A stretch of DNA of 64,000 nucleotides from CAILZL01 sp050248275 (lineage in GTDB: Bacteria > Pseudomonadota > Gammaproteobacteria > Steroidobacterales > Steroidobacteraceae). The notes beneath the pieces were generated by a model, which saw only the letters and a list, made by a program, of their open reading frames with translations, searched no databases and was not told the DNA's origin. A program made the translations under genes and the position numbers. Positions within the stretch are counted from its first letter, which is position 1, and each line of letters opens with the position of its first letter. The stretch lies in NCBI GenBank assembly GCA_050248275.1, contig JBFWSR010000007.1, positions 62,001-126,000 of the forward strand, read 5' to 3'. Shown here in pieces: positions 8,992 through 18,165 of the stretch.

Positions 8992-10296
8992 ATGATGAAC
9001 CTCAGTACCCAGTTACGCATCATTCTGTTGCTGGCGGGCGCGGCCATCTGGCTGGCAATTTATTTGTGGGGCAAGCGAAAGGCTGCGGCAGCGCCGCAAC
9101 GCATGATCGTCATGCCCGAAGCGGAAACAGCGGCGATGGAGGCAGTTTCCGACTTCGCGCCGGTTGATGAACTGGATGAAGACGAGTTTGATACGCCCGC
9201 TTACATGCGTCGTCATGGTCAGCGTGAAATGCGTCAGGATTACGAGCCCCGTATTGCCAATGCGCATGACTACGTCGATATGGATGAAGTGCGCGATGCC
9301 GATCGGCGGTTTGTTGACATCCCTGTACATGACATCCGAGCGGATGATGGGCATGACGCTGTCGTGGAATTTGCCGAACCTGCCGTCGATACAATTGCAC
9401 CGCAAACACCGAGCTACGCCGAGCCTGTGTATCGCGAGGCCGTGTATGCAGAGCCTGTGGACGAGCAACCAGACAATAACCATGCGCTTGTTGCCGATGC
9501 ACCCCTGTTCGACAATCGGCGCGAACCCAGCGTGTCGCTGGACGAGGAATTTGCAGTTACCGCTGTCAATGAGCCGGCGCTCAACGCGGATGAAATGGCC
9601 GGGTTCAGCGAACCCGTGCATTACAGTGAACCTGAGCCACCGACCATTCCTGCCATTCCGGTAGTGAAAGAGCCTGTTGCTGCAACCTCTCACATGGCAG
9701 CGCGGCCAGCCGAGCGTTCCTCTGATTCAGTGCCGGCCACCACACCCACGCTATCGGATGTGGTGCACAAACCTGCTGAACCCGTGCCGGCATCACGCGT
9801 CAGTGCGCATGCCGATCATCAACCAATTGCAGCCTCTGCCACTGCCAGCAAACCGGCAGGCGCTGCGGCTGCGCGCCGTAAAATCATTGCTCTGCGGCTG
9901 CCCATGCCTGAGCGAGTGCCGGGCAGTCGGTTATTGCCGCTGTTGCAGGGTGAACATCTGCAGCATGGCAAGTTCAGCATTTTCCATCGCATGCAGGAGT
10001 CGGGTACGGTGTTCAGCGTGGCCAGCATGGTGGAGCCGGGCACCTTCGATCCCATCAGCATGGCCGAACAGCAATTTCCCGGCGTGACCCTGTTCATGCT
10101 GTTGCCGGGTCCGCTCGACGGACTGGTGGCTTACGATCAGATGCTGTCCTGTGCGCAACGACTGGCGCATGCCACCGGTGGCGTATTGCAGGATGAGCGC
10201 GGCAGCAAGCTGACCGCCCATGTCATGGAGCGCCTGCGCGAAGAAGTGCTGGATTTCCAGCATTTGCTGGGCAACGCTCCCGTCGCCACGGCTTGA
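8992..10296 (+). CDS. zipA: cell division protein ZipA
   Basis: ZipA tethers FtsZ to the inner membrane during septum assembly. The 434-aa protein has one N-terminal transmembrane helix (about residues 8-26, no cleavage site), a short basic stretch, a long acidic and Pro/Ala-rich linker (about 40-290) and a C-terminal FtsZ-binding domain (about 300-425) with the family pattern GxxLLPxL...F.....F..Q..PG....LPGP. The linker is unusually rich in EPV-type repeats around residues 130-180, as expected for a disordered spacer. Position between smc and ligA supports the call. The start may be ATG 8992 or the adjacent ATG 8995. It ends 6 nt before ligA. Confidence 0.93.
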   Translation: MMNLSTQLRIILLLAGAAIWLAIYLWGKRKAAAAPQRMIVMPEAETAAMEAVSDFAPVDELDEDEFDTPAYMRRHGQREMRQDYEPRIANAHDYVDMDEVRDADRRFVDIPVHDIRADDGHDAVVEFAEPAVDTIAPQTPSYAEPVYREAVYAEPVDEQPDNNHALVADAPLFDNRREPSVSLDEEFAVTAVNEPALNADEMAGFSEPVHYSEPEPPTIPAIPVVKEPVAATSHMAARPAERSSDSVPATTPTLSDVVHKPAEPVPASRVSAHADHQPIAASATASKPAGAAAARRKIIALRLPMPERVPGSRLLPLLQGEHLQHGKFSIFHRMQESGTVFSVASMVEPGTFDPISMAEQQFPGVTLFMLLPGPLDGLVAYDQMLSCAQRLAHATGGVLQDERGSKLTAHVMERLREEVLDFQHLLGNAPVATA

Positions 10297-10302
10297 TCGC
10301 CC

Positions 10303-12381
10303 ATGCATATTCCGGCTGACATCAAGGCGCGTGCGCAGGCATTGCGCGAGCAGCTCAATCGTCATGCCCATCTTTATTACGTGCTCGATCAACCGGTGTT
10401 GCCGGATGTCGAGTACGACCGTCTGTTTGCCGAATTGCAGCAGCTGGAAACCGACCATCCCGCGCTGCGTACCGCCGATTCGCCTACCCAGCGCGTCATC
10501 GGCAAAATCCTGGAAGGCTTTGCGCCGGTCAGGCATGCCGTGGCCATGCTCTCGATCCGTACCGAGACCGATACTGAAGCCAGCGGCGCCGAGAATTTTG
10601 ATGCACGCGTGCGCCGCGAACTGGAACTGACCGCCGAAGCCCCGCCGATTGAGTATGTCTGCGAACTGAAGTTCGATGGTCTGGCCATCAACCTTCGCTA
10701 TGAGCAAGGGGTGCTGGTGCAGGCAGCCACGCGCGGCGATGGCGAAACCGGCGAAGACGTGACGCAGAACATCCGCACCATCAAACAGATTCCGCTGCGC
10801 TTGCAAAATGTAGCTGCGGCAGTGCTGGAAATACGCGGCGAGGTGTACATGCGCCGCGATGAGTTTGAACAACTCAATGAGCGTCAGCGCGCCTTGATTG
10901 CCGCAGGCGCCAAGAACGAAAAGACATTTGTGAATCCCCGCAACGCCGCTGCCGGCGCCGTGCGCCAACTGGATCCGGCCATTGCCGCCAAACGGCCGTT
11001 GAGTTTTTTTGCCTATGGCCTGGGAGAATTGCAGGGCTGGGAATTGCCGGAAACGCACAGCGGCATGCTCGATGCCTTCGAGCAGATGGGATTGCCGGTG
11101 TGCGCCGAACGCGCGGTGGTGCAGGGTGCTGCGGGGCTGATCGGATTTCATCAGCGTATTGCCGCCAGACGCGATGCCTTGCCTTTTGATATCGATGGCG
11201 TGGTGTACAAGGTCAATTCACTGGCTTTGCAGAAACGACTGGGATTCGTCACCCGCGAGCCACGCTGGGCGGTGGCGCACAAGTATCCCGCGCAGGAGCA
11301 AATGACCCGAGTATTGGACATCGACATCCAGGTCGGTCGTACCGGCAAGCTCACGCCGGTGGCCAAACTCGAACCGGTCTTTGTAGGCGGCACTACGGTC
11401 AGCAATGCCACGCTGCACAACGAAGATGAAATCCGCCGCAAGGACGTGCGCGTTGGCGATACCGTGATCGTGCGGCGTGCAGGAGATGTGATTCCCGAAG
11501 TAGTGAGTGTAGTGCTGGAAAGACGTCCATCGGATGCGGGTTCAGAGTTCAGTTTGTATGATCATCCGAAGGTCAAAGGACATTGCCCCATTTGTCGGAG
11601 CGACATCGCCCGTGAAGAAGGCGAAGCCGACTGGCGTTGCACAGGTGGCCTGTACTGCGCAGCGCAACGTAAACAGGCCATTCTGCATTTCGCCTCACGC
11701 CGTGCGATGGACGTGGAAGGTCTGGGTGAAAAACTCGTCGATCAACTGGTGGACGGTGACTACGTCAAGACACTCGCTGATCTGTACAAACTCGATACTG
11801 CCAAGCTCACGGAGCTGGAGCGCATGGGCGAGAAGAGCGCGCAGAACCTGGTCGCTGGCTTGAGTAACAGCAAACACACCACGCTGGCGCGTTTTATTTA
11901 TGCACTGGGCATACGTCACGTGGGTGAGGCCACGGCCAAGGATCTGGCCAGGCACTTCGGCTCGCTGGATCGCATTCTCGATGCCAGCGTTGAACAACTG
12001 CTGCAAGTACCGGATGTCGGACCGGTGGTGGCGCAAAGCATCCAGGTATTTTTCGCGCAGACGCATAACCGTGAAGTGGTCAAGGCATTGCGCGATGCCG
12101 GCGTGACCTGGCAGGAACACGCGGGCGTCAGCGCAGATGCTGCGCCGAGGCCGCTGGGCGGCAAGGTGTTCGTCCTGACCGGCACGCTGCCTGGCCTGAG
12201 CCGCGATGAGGCCAGGGAATTGATCGAAGCGGCAGGCGGCAAGGTCAGTGGTTCGGTATCGAAAAAAACCGATTATGTGGTGGCCGGCAGCGAGGCGGGT
12301 TCCAAGCTGCAAAAAGCCCGGGAACTGGGCGTCGCCATCATTGATGAGATGCAGTTGCGGACCTTGCTGGCCACCGCCTGA
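10303..12381 (+). CDS. ligA: NAD-dependent DNA ligase LigA
   Basis: LigA seals nicks using NAD+ in replication and repair. The 692-aa protein has the complete bacterial domain set: N-terminal Ia domain with the conserved YYVLDQPVLPDVEYD, the adenylation domain with catalytic lysine in LKFDG and downstream motifs EIRGEVYM and DIDGVVYKVN, the OB fold, a four-cysteine zinc finger (CPICRSD ... CTGGLYC), helix-hairpin-helix repeats (YALGIRHVGEATAKDLA and others) and a C-terminal BRCT domain (about residues 615-690). It follows zipA with a 6-nt gap and is probably the last gene of the smc-zipA-ligA operon. No clear hairpin terminator is visible in the 134 nt before the next gene. Confidence 0.97.
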   Translation: MHIPADIKARAQALREQLNRHAHLYYVLDQPVLPDVEYDRLFAELQQLETDHPALRTADSPTQRVIGKILEGFAPVRHAVAMLSIRTETDTEASGAENFDARVRRELELTAEAPPIEYVCELKFDGLAINLRYEQGVLVQAATRGDGETGEDVTQNIRTIKQIPLRLQNVAAAVLEIRGEVYMRRDEFEQLNERQRALIAAGAKNEKTFVNPRNAAAGAVRQLDPAIAAKRPLSFFAYGLGELQGWELPETHSGMLDAFEQMGLPVCAERAVVQGAAGLIGFHQRIAARRDALPFDIDGVVYKVNSLALQKRLGFVTREPRWAVAHKYPAQEQMTRVLDIDIQVGRTGKLTPVAKLEPVFVGGTTVSNATLHNEDEIRRKDVRVGDTVIVRRAGDVIPEVVSVVLERRPSDAGSEFSLYDHPKVKGHCPICRSDIAREEGEADWRCTGGLYCAAQRKQAILHFASRRAMDVEGLGEKLVDQLVDGDYVKTLADLYKLDTAKLTELERMGEKSAQNLVAGLSNSKHTTLARFIYALGIRHVGEATAKDLARHFGSLDRILDASVEQLLQVPDVGPVVAQSIQVFFAQTHNREVVKALRDAGVTWQEHAGVSADAAPRPLGGKVFVLTGTLPGLSRDEARELIEAAGGKVSGSVSKKTDYVVAGSEAGSKLQKARELGVAIIDEMQLRTLLATA

Positions 12382-12515
12382 TGGGTAATGCCGTGTCGAT
12401 GGGGTTTGGCTGTTTACAGGTCTATACTTTCCAGAGGGCGCATTCCGACAAAACAAAAGTTGCGTCTTGACCGGCCGATAAAACTGACAGCCTCGTTGCA
12501 CTGCGGAAAATAATC

Positions 12516-15500
12516 ATGCTCGACTCCACACCGGAGCAGCTGCGATATCAGTCGCGTGAATGCATTCAAGATGCGACCTTGTCTTCATCCATTCCAGAAA
12601 GGACGCCGGGATTGTTGAATGCCGGTCTGCATGCGCAACACGCCGACTATGTGCTGTCGCCCTTGGAGCGCATCAACCTCGCGTTGGCCCAAGGGCCTCG
12701 GTCACCTGCCTTTGCGCTGGTCATTCTTGCATTGGCAGCCCTGTATTTTTTTGCTGGTCAGGTGGGACATCTGTTTGCCATGGCGGGCGAGCAGGCGACA
12801 GCCGTGTGGGCGCCATCGGGCATTGCACTCGCGGCGCTGCTGTTGTTGGGTCGCCGGGTTTGGCCGGGAGTATGGCTGGGCGCGTTTGCCATCGACCTGT
12901 TGGGCCTGCTGGATCATGGCGGCGGCGCTCGTCCGGGACTGGCCATGATGGCTGCCGGTGGCATGGCCACCGGCGCAACCGTGAGTGCCTGGCTGGGGCA
13001 TGCGTGGGTAATGCGCGGGAGCGGGTGCGATCAGCCGCTTGACCGGCTCCGTGGCATAGGTGCGTTGCTTGGCCTGGGCGGAGTGATCACCAGTACGATC
13101 AGTGCGACCAATGGCGCCCTGTGGCTGACAGCCGGTGGTTTGGCGCCGTGGAATGCCTTCGGCGAAATCTGGCTGACTTGGTGGCTGGGAGACGCGGCAG
13201 GCGTATTCGTGTTTACGCCGTTGTTGCTGGCCTGGTGTGGCCGGCCGGCATTTCGACCGCACCCGCACTGGCTGGAGGCAGGCATATGCTGTGTGCTGTT
13301 GCTGGCCTTTGGCTGGAGTGTGTTTATTGATGAAGCCCTGTTTGGTTTCAGCGGTAAACCCTTTCACTTCATGCTCGTACCCTTTCTGGTCTGGCCGGCA
13401 CTGCGCTTCGGTCATCGCGGCGCCACGGCAGCCATCCTGTTCATCGCCACTGTGGCGGTTTGGGGTGCCAGTCACGGCTGGGGACCATTTCATCTCGATT
13501 CGCTCAATGCCTCACTGCTGGTGCTGGAAGCATTCCTGAGCATGGTGACGCTCACCGCGCTCACTCTTGCCGCCGTGGCGACGGAACATCACAAGGCCGA
13601 CAGCAGGCATCGGCAGGTGCTGGCAGAGCTGGAGTCGCGAGTGCAGCAGCGCACCACTGATTTACAGGTGGTCAATCAGCAGCTTCAGGCCGAAATGCAG
13701 GCCGGCGCACGGTCCCAGGCCGCGTTGGCAGAAAGCGAAATGCGTTTGCGTGCCATCATTCAGACCGAGCCGGAATGCGTGAAACTGATTTCTCGCGAGG
13801 GCAAGCTGCTGGAGATGAATCCCGCCGGTCTGGCCATGCTCGATGCGACCAGTCTTGCAGAGGTCCAGGCGCAACCCTTGTTGAGTTTCATTGTTGCCGA
13901 ATACAGAAAGGCCTTCAGCGACTTGCACCAGAAGGTTCTGGATGGCGGCAGCGGCACCCTCGAATTCGAAGTCATCAGTCTCACAGGCAGACGGCGCTGG
14001 CTGGAATGTCATGACGTGCCGTTGCGGGATACGCACGGACGGGTGAATGCAATATTGAGCGTGACCCGCGACATTACCGAGCGCAAGCAGATGGAAGCAT
14101 CGCTGCGGCTCACTCAGTTCAGTATCGATCGCGCCGTGGACGCAGTGTTCTGGATTGCGCCGGATGCGGAAATTCTTTACGCGAATGCAGCGGCATGTCG
14201 GACCCTGGGTTATGTCCGCGAAGAGATCGTGGGCCAGAAGCTTTCCATCATCAGCCCCAATCTTACCCCGGAGGCATGGGAGTCCCGCTGGCAGGAAGTG
14301 AAACAGAGTGGGGTATTTTTCTTTGAATCCGAATGCCGCACCAAGGATCAGAGGCTGATCAATATCGAAGTGACCATCAACTATCTCGAGTTTGAAGGTC
14401 GGGAATGTCAATGCGCCATCATGCGCGACATTACCGGACGCAAGCTTGAGGAGACCAGGCGTCAATCGCTTGAAGCCCAGTTGCGTCAGGCGCAGAAGAT
14501 GGAAGCCATCGGCACCCTGGCCGGCGGCATTGCGCATGACTTCAACAATATCCTGACGGCCATTCTCGGCAACGCACAACTGGCGGCCATGGATGCAGGA
14601 CCAGATCATCCAGCCATGCAAAGCCTGCAGGAGATTCGCAAGGCAAGCATGCGCGCCAGGGAACTGGTGGGAAAAATCCTGGCGTTCAGCCGGCAGTCGC
14701 CTTCCAGAAAGCAAGTGCTGGATTTGCATATGGCGACAGCAGAAGTGGTTCAGTTGCTGCGCGCCACCCTGCCTGCCAGTGTCGAACTCACCGTTCACCG
14801 TGCTGCAGCCGTGCCGGCGGTTCTGGCCGATCCCACGGAATTCCATCAGGTGCTGATGAACCTTTGCACCAACGCCTGGCAGGCCATGGCCGATCAGGTC
14901 GGCAGGATTGCATTACGCCTCGACAGCGTTCTGGTGGAGGCTGAATCCACGTGCACCCATGCTGACTTGCAGCCGGGTCGCTATGCACAGATCACGGTGA
15001 GCGATACCGGCAAGGGCATGGATGCAGCCACGCTGGAGCGCATCTTCGATCCATTCTTTACGACCAAGGAAGTGGGTACGGGCAGCGGACTCGGCTTGTC
15101 CATTGTTCATGGCATTGTCAAAAATCATCAGGGCGCCATCCGGGTAATCAGTCAGCCCGGCGAGGGGACCACGGTCGAGTTACATCTGCCCACCGCCAGT
15201 CAGGAACAGTTTGCAGACATGAATGCGCCCAGGCCTGCTGCGTTGCTGCAAGGTCAAGGGCAGCATGTGCTGGTGCTGGACGACGAAGAACCGCTGGTGA
15301 TCCTGATGACGCGTCTGTTGCAACGACAGGGTTATCGCGTCACGGGATTGAACCATTCCGCTGATGCGCTGACGGCGCTTGAAGATGCCACGAACAAATT
15401 CGATTTGCTGGTGACCGACTACAACATGCCCGGCGCTTCCGGCATCGAAGTGGCGCGCATCAGCCGCACCCTGCATCCTGATCTGCCGGTGCTGCTCATC

Positions 15501-15635
15501 ACCGGGTACATGAGCGATCATCTGAAGATTCAGGCCAATGCGGCCGGCATTCAGCACTTTCTCGACAAGCCCCATACAGTTGAACAGCTTTGCGAAAAAG
15601 TGCACGCGTTGATGCAGTCGTTCAAGCAATCATAA
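12516..15635 (+). CDS. MASE1-PAS-PAS hybrid sensor histidine kinase with receiver domain
   Basis: A 1,039-aa membrane-bound hybrid kinase. After a ~65-residue soluble N-terminus it has a MASE1-type integral membrane sensor with about eight hydrophobic segments (70-350), a short coiled coil (365-405), two PAS domains (about 400-525 and 535-650), a histidine kinase core with the phosphorylatable His at residue 674 (IAHDFNNIL), an ATPase domain with the GTGSGLGLSIVHGIV G box, and a C-terminal receiver domain (about 910-1030) whose phospho-acceptor is Asp968 (VTDYNMPG). The HDFNN box places it in the group often paired with receiver-only outputs. No response regulator is adjacent, so it is an orphan. 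The input signal and output are unknown. It ends about 180 nt before the catabolic island and could be unrelated to it. Confidence 0.88.
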   Translation: MLDSTPEQLRYQSRECIQDATLSSSIPERTPGLLNAGLHAQHADYVLSPLERINLALAQGPRSPAFALVILALAALYFFAGQVGHLFAMAGEQATAVWAPSGIALAALLLLGRRVWPGVWLGAFAIDLLGLLDHGGGARPGLAMMAAGGMATGATVSAWLGHAWVMRGSGCDQPLDRLRGIGALLGLGGVITSTISATNGALWLTAGGLAPWNAFGEIWLTWWLGDAAGVFVFTPLLLAWCGRPAFRPHPHWLEAGICCVLLLAFGWSVFIDEALFGFSGKPFHFMLVPFLVWPALRFGHRGATAAILFIATVAVWGASHGWGPFHLDSLNASLLVLEAFLSMVTLTALTLAAVATEHHKADSRHRQVLAELESRVQQRTTDLQVVNQQLQAEMQAGARSQAALAESEMRLRAIIQTEPECVKLISREGKLLEMNPAGLAMLDATSLAEVQAQPLLSFIVAEYRKAFSDLHQKVLDGGSGTLEFEVISLTGRRRWLECHDVPLRDTHGRVNAILSVTRDITERKQMEASLRLTQFSIDRAVDAVFWIAPDAEILYANAAACRTLGYVREEIVGQKLSIISPNLTPEAWESRWQEVKQSGVFFFESECRTKDQRLINIEVTINYLEFEGRECQCAIMRDITGRKLEETRRQSLEAQLRQAQKMEAIGTLAGGIAHDFNNILTAILGNAQLAAMDAGPDHPAMQSLQEIRKASMRARELVGKILAFSRQSPSRKQVLDLHMATAEVVQLLRATLPASVELTVHRAAAVPAVLADPTEFHQVLMNLCTNAWQAMADQVGRIALRLDSVLVEAESTCTHADLQPGRYAQITVSDTGKGMDAATLERIFDPFFTTKEVGTGSGLGLSIVHGIVKNHQGAIRVISQPGEGTTVELHLPTASQEQFADMNAPRPAALLQGQGQHVLVLDDEEPLVILMTRLLQRQGYRVTGLNHSADALTALEDATNKFDLLVTDYNMPGASGIEVARISRTLHPDLPVLLITGYMSDHLKIQANAAGIQHFLDKPHTVEQLCEKVHALMQSFKQS

Positions 15636-15818
15636 GACCGATTGGCTGTGGTCTGTTCCGATATGCAACACATCGGCTGGTTCCTGTAATCGACCTGGCC
15701 CTGCTTCCCCGTTCTGTCATACAAAGAAACCGAAAGACGCTTTCGTGCATGCCATCTGTTCCTGTGCCATTGCAATTCCACAGAATGCACCGCAATGAAT
15801 TTGAGGGGCAGGGTCCGG

Positions 15819-15944
15819 ATGGATGTACTGGTCGTTGGCGGAGGTAATGCGGTGTTTACAGGCGATGCCAGATTGATGTCGGGCACGGTGTTGGGGCGCA
15901 CCGCCGGTATCCATGCAGCGCGTGCAGCCGGCCTGTCTCACTGA
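15819..15944 (+). pseudogene. internally deleted remnant of an FAD-dependent dehydrogenase gene
   Basis: A 41-codon frame starts at ATG 15819 behind a GAGGGGCAGGG purine stretch and reads MDVLVVGGGNA, the start of a flavoprotein dinucleotide-binding fold (GxGxxA), then after about 8 residues LMSGTVLGRTAGIHAA, which resembles the extreme C-terminus of tricarballylate-dehydrogenase/fumarate-reductase-type flavoproteins (compare KALVFGRLGALFAAA ending the gene at 28860). The two ends are fused in frame, and the ~450 residues expected between them are absent. I infer a large in-frame internal deletion. A short leader peptide is the alternative. It lies 17 nt before the next gene and would have been the first gene of operon A. 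Confidence 0.7.
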
Positions 15945-15961
15945 AGCAACCGGAGTGCTTG

Positions 15962-16777
15962 ATGGCGATCCAGATTTGGCACCAAAGCTTCACTACCCTG
16001 CAGGATCTCGGTCCCTATGCGTCGGCGTTGCGCGAACACTTCGCAAAAGTTGCGCGACCGGACACCACGATCACGCTGCATGGCATGAAGCCGGGCACTT
16101 ACCGCACCAACTATCCTGGCGAAGACATCAAGTATGCGTCGCTGCAGTACCTGCACGGGTTGCAGTTCATCGCTGCCGCCGTTGAGGCCGAGCGCAGCGG
16201 TGCAGATGCCTATGCCATCAGCACCTTGCCAGAGCCGGCCCTGCGCGAAATTCGCGGTCTCGTCGATATGCCGGTCGTTGGCTATGGCGAGTCAGCGATG
16301 CTCACTGCCTGCATGCTGGGTCGGCGCTTTGGGGTGCTGGTATTCATCGATGAACTGGCGGAACTGGTGGTACACAACGCGGGACAGCATGGGCTTGCCT
16401 CGCGTTGTGTGGGCGCGCGGCATGTGGGATTTCGCTTTACTGATGTTCTGGCCGGTTTTACCGATCCTGAAGCATTGATCGGGAAGTTCATTGTTGCCGC
16501 GCGTGCGCTGATAGCCGATGGCGCCGACGTCATCATTCCCGGCGAAGCGCCGCTTACTGTCCTGCTGGCGCGTCACGGTGTCGCATCCGTGGATGGCGTG
16601 CCGGTGGTGGATTCACTGGCTGCGTGGGTCAAGCATGCCGAAATGCTCGTCGATCTGCGCCGCACTTGCGGTACGAAATATTCTCGTCATGGCTACTTCA
16701 CTGCGCGTCCGCATCCGGGCCGTACGGCAGAAATACTCAGCTTTTATGGATTGATTCCCGAGGCGACGATCAAGTGA
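15962..16777 (+). CDS. Asp/Glu/hydantoin racemase-fold protein lacking both catalytic cysteines
   Basis: The 271-aa protein has the two-lobed Asp/Glu/hydantoin racemase fold, recognisable from paired motifs: the first active-site loop (AISTLPEPAL followed by MPVVGYGESAM) and the second (GADVIIPGEAP). In racemases and in arylmalonate decarboxylase at least one of these loops carries a catalytic Cys; here the two positions are Ser87 and Glu195. A racemase mechanism is therefore unlikely, and a decarboxylase, lyase or isomerase acting on a carboxylated intermediate is possible. The start is ATG 15962, 6 nt after GGAG; a TTG one codon upstream is less likely. Its stop overlaps the next gene's GTG by 4 nt, implying translational coupling within operon A. 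Confidence 0.78.
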   Translation: MAIQIWHQSFTTLQDLGPYASALREHFAKVARPDTTITLHGMKPGTYRTNYPGEDIKYASLQYLHGLQFIAAAVEAERSGADAYAISTLPEPALREIRGLVDMPVVGYGESAMLTACMLGRRFGVLVFIDELAELVVHNAGQHGLASRCVGARHVGFRFTDVLAGFTDPEALIGKFIVAARALIADGADVIIPGEAPLTVLLARHGVASVDGVPVVDSLAAWVKHAEMLVDLRRTCGTKYSRHGYFTARPHPGRTAEILSFYGLIPEATIK

Positions 16778-18165
16778 GCGTTACAGATCAAGCGGAAATT
16801 GCCGACCTTGTCGTGATTGGCGCCGGTCTGGCGGGTCTGGCGGCCGCCCTTGAGGCGGCTGAGGCAGGCGCGCACGTCGTGCTGCTGGAAAAACTCGAAC
16901 AGGCTGGCGGTTCTTCGGCCATGAGCGGCGGCTGTTTTGCCTTTGCGGGCACCGATCTGCAATGCCAGCATGCCATCGAAGATTCTGCTGAATTGCTGTA
17001 CCAGGATTTGCGTGAAGTAGGCAAGTTTAAAAACTCTGATGAAGTGGTGCGGGCATATGTGTCCGAACAGCTGGCGACATATGAATGGTTGCGTGCGCAT
17101 GGCGCACAATTCAGCCCGGTCATCGAAGCGGCGTCAGGCCAGTCGGTGCCGCGCGTGCATTCGGTTGATCCTGCGGATCTGGTGCGTGGACTCATGGCAT
17201 GTTGCCGGGCCACTGGCCGCGTAGAGGTTCGCTTCGGCAAACCTGCGGTGCAGCTCATATGTATATCGGATCATGCCCGCGTTGATGGCGTGGTGGCAGG
17301 CGGCATTGACGGCAACAGCGTTATCCGTGCAAGACATGGCGTGGTATTGGCAAGTGGCGGGTTCTGTCGTAATCCTGAGTTGATACACCACTATGCTCCC
17401 CAATACGATGAAGCCGTTTTTATCGGTGGCGACGGCTCGACCGGAGATGGATTGCGACTTGCCGGCGAACTGGGAGCCGCGACCTGCGACATGCAATACA
17501 TCAAGGGAACCTTTGGCAAGCATCCGATTGATGAGCTGAATCACCACAGTTGTCTTGCGGTTTACAAGGGCGCTATCGCCGTTAACCAGGGTGGACATCG
17601 ATTTGTGGATGAGTCGCTTTCATACAAACTGCTTGGCGATGCAGTGATGGCGCAGCCTTATCACGTTGCCTACCAGATACTCGATCAGGACATTCTTGAG
17701 AGCGGAGACGATCGTGTACGTATACTGGATTTCATGCGACGTTTCGAAGAGGGCTTGTTTGTAACGGCGGATTCCCTTGAGGCGTTGGCAGCTCGAATCG
17801 AAGTTCCTGCCAAGGTGTTGATGGACACCGTTGCACGTTACAACGCGGCGGTCACCGGCGGCGTTGATGCCGAATTCGGCCGTCGGTGCCTGGTGCATGA
17901 ATACGGCCGGTTGCGCAAGATCGTGCGTCCGCCATTTCATGCCTATCCATCGACGGCGGCAGTGTTCGGGACTTACTGTGGCCTGCGAATCGATGGACGC
18001 ATGCGAGTGCTGGACGGGCAGGGAACGCCGATTGCCGGCCTGTATGCCGCTGGCGAGGTAGTGGGAGGACTTCATGGCGCCGCTTACATGACTGGTTCGG
18101 CGCTGGGCAAGGCAGCTATCTTCGGGCGCATATCGGCACGCACTGCGCTTGCGGATGCGACATGA
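16774..18165 (+). CDS. FAD-dependent dehydrogenase, fumarate reductase/3-ketosteroid dehydrogenase-like
   Basis: A 463-aa flavoprotein of the succinate dehydrogenase/fumarate reductase superfamily. The N-terminus has the FAD-binding DLVVIGAGLAGLAAALEAAEAG followed by the SSAMSGG loop, and the C-terminus has the FAD signature GLYAAGEVVGGLHGA...GSALGKAAIFGR. The middle is a capping/substrate domain (about 235-360). No signal peptide or haem motif is present, so it is probably a soluble cytoplasmic dehydrogenase. It is followed by its own EtfB/EtfA-like pair with 4-nt overlaps, which suggests that electrons from the substrate pass to that ETF. The start is GTG 16774, overlapping the previous stop; the open frame extends upstream to 16624 but that part is antisense-like noise. 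The substrate is unknown; it could be an alpha,beta-desaturase for a cyclic ketone or acid. Confidence 0.82.
   Translation: MSVTDQAEIADLVVIGAGLAGLAAALEAAEAGAHVVLLEKLEQAGGSSAMSGGCFAFAGTDLQCQHAIEDSAELLYQDLREVGKFKNSDEVVRAYVSEQLATYEWLRAHGAQFSPVIEAASGQSVPRVHSVDPADLVRGLMACCRATGRVEVRFGKPAVQLICISDHARVDGVVAGGIDGNSVIRARHGVVLASGGFCRNPELIHHYAPQYDEAVFIGGDGSTGDGLRLAGELGAATCDMQYIKGTFGKHPIDELNHHSCLAVYKGAIAVNQGGHRFVDESLSYKLLGDAVMAQPYHVAYQILDQDILESGDDRVRILDFMRRFEEGLFVTADSLEALAARIEVPAKVLMDTVARYNAAVTGGVDAEFGRRCLVHEYGRLRKIVRPPFHAYPSTAAVFGTYCGLRIDGRMRVLDGQGTPIAGLYAAGEVVGGLHGAAYMTGSALGKAAIFGRISARTALADAT

Noticed and set aside
16624..16773. 50-codon N-terminal extension of the FAD dehydrogenase
   Set aside because: Overlaps the racemase-fold gene in another frame and is not flavoprotein-like; the GTG at 16774 with a 4-nt overlap gives the expected start.
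16774..18165. Calling the flavoprotein a true 3-ketosteroid delta1-dehydrogenase and the island a steroid pathway
   Set aside because: At 463 aa it is shorter than KstD, its C-terminus is fumarate reductase-like, and no KshA, side-chain or HsaEFG genes are present.
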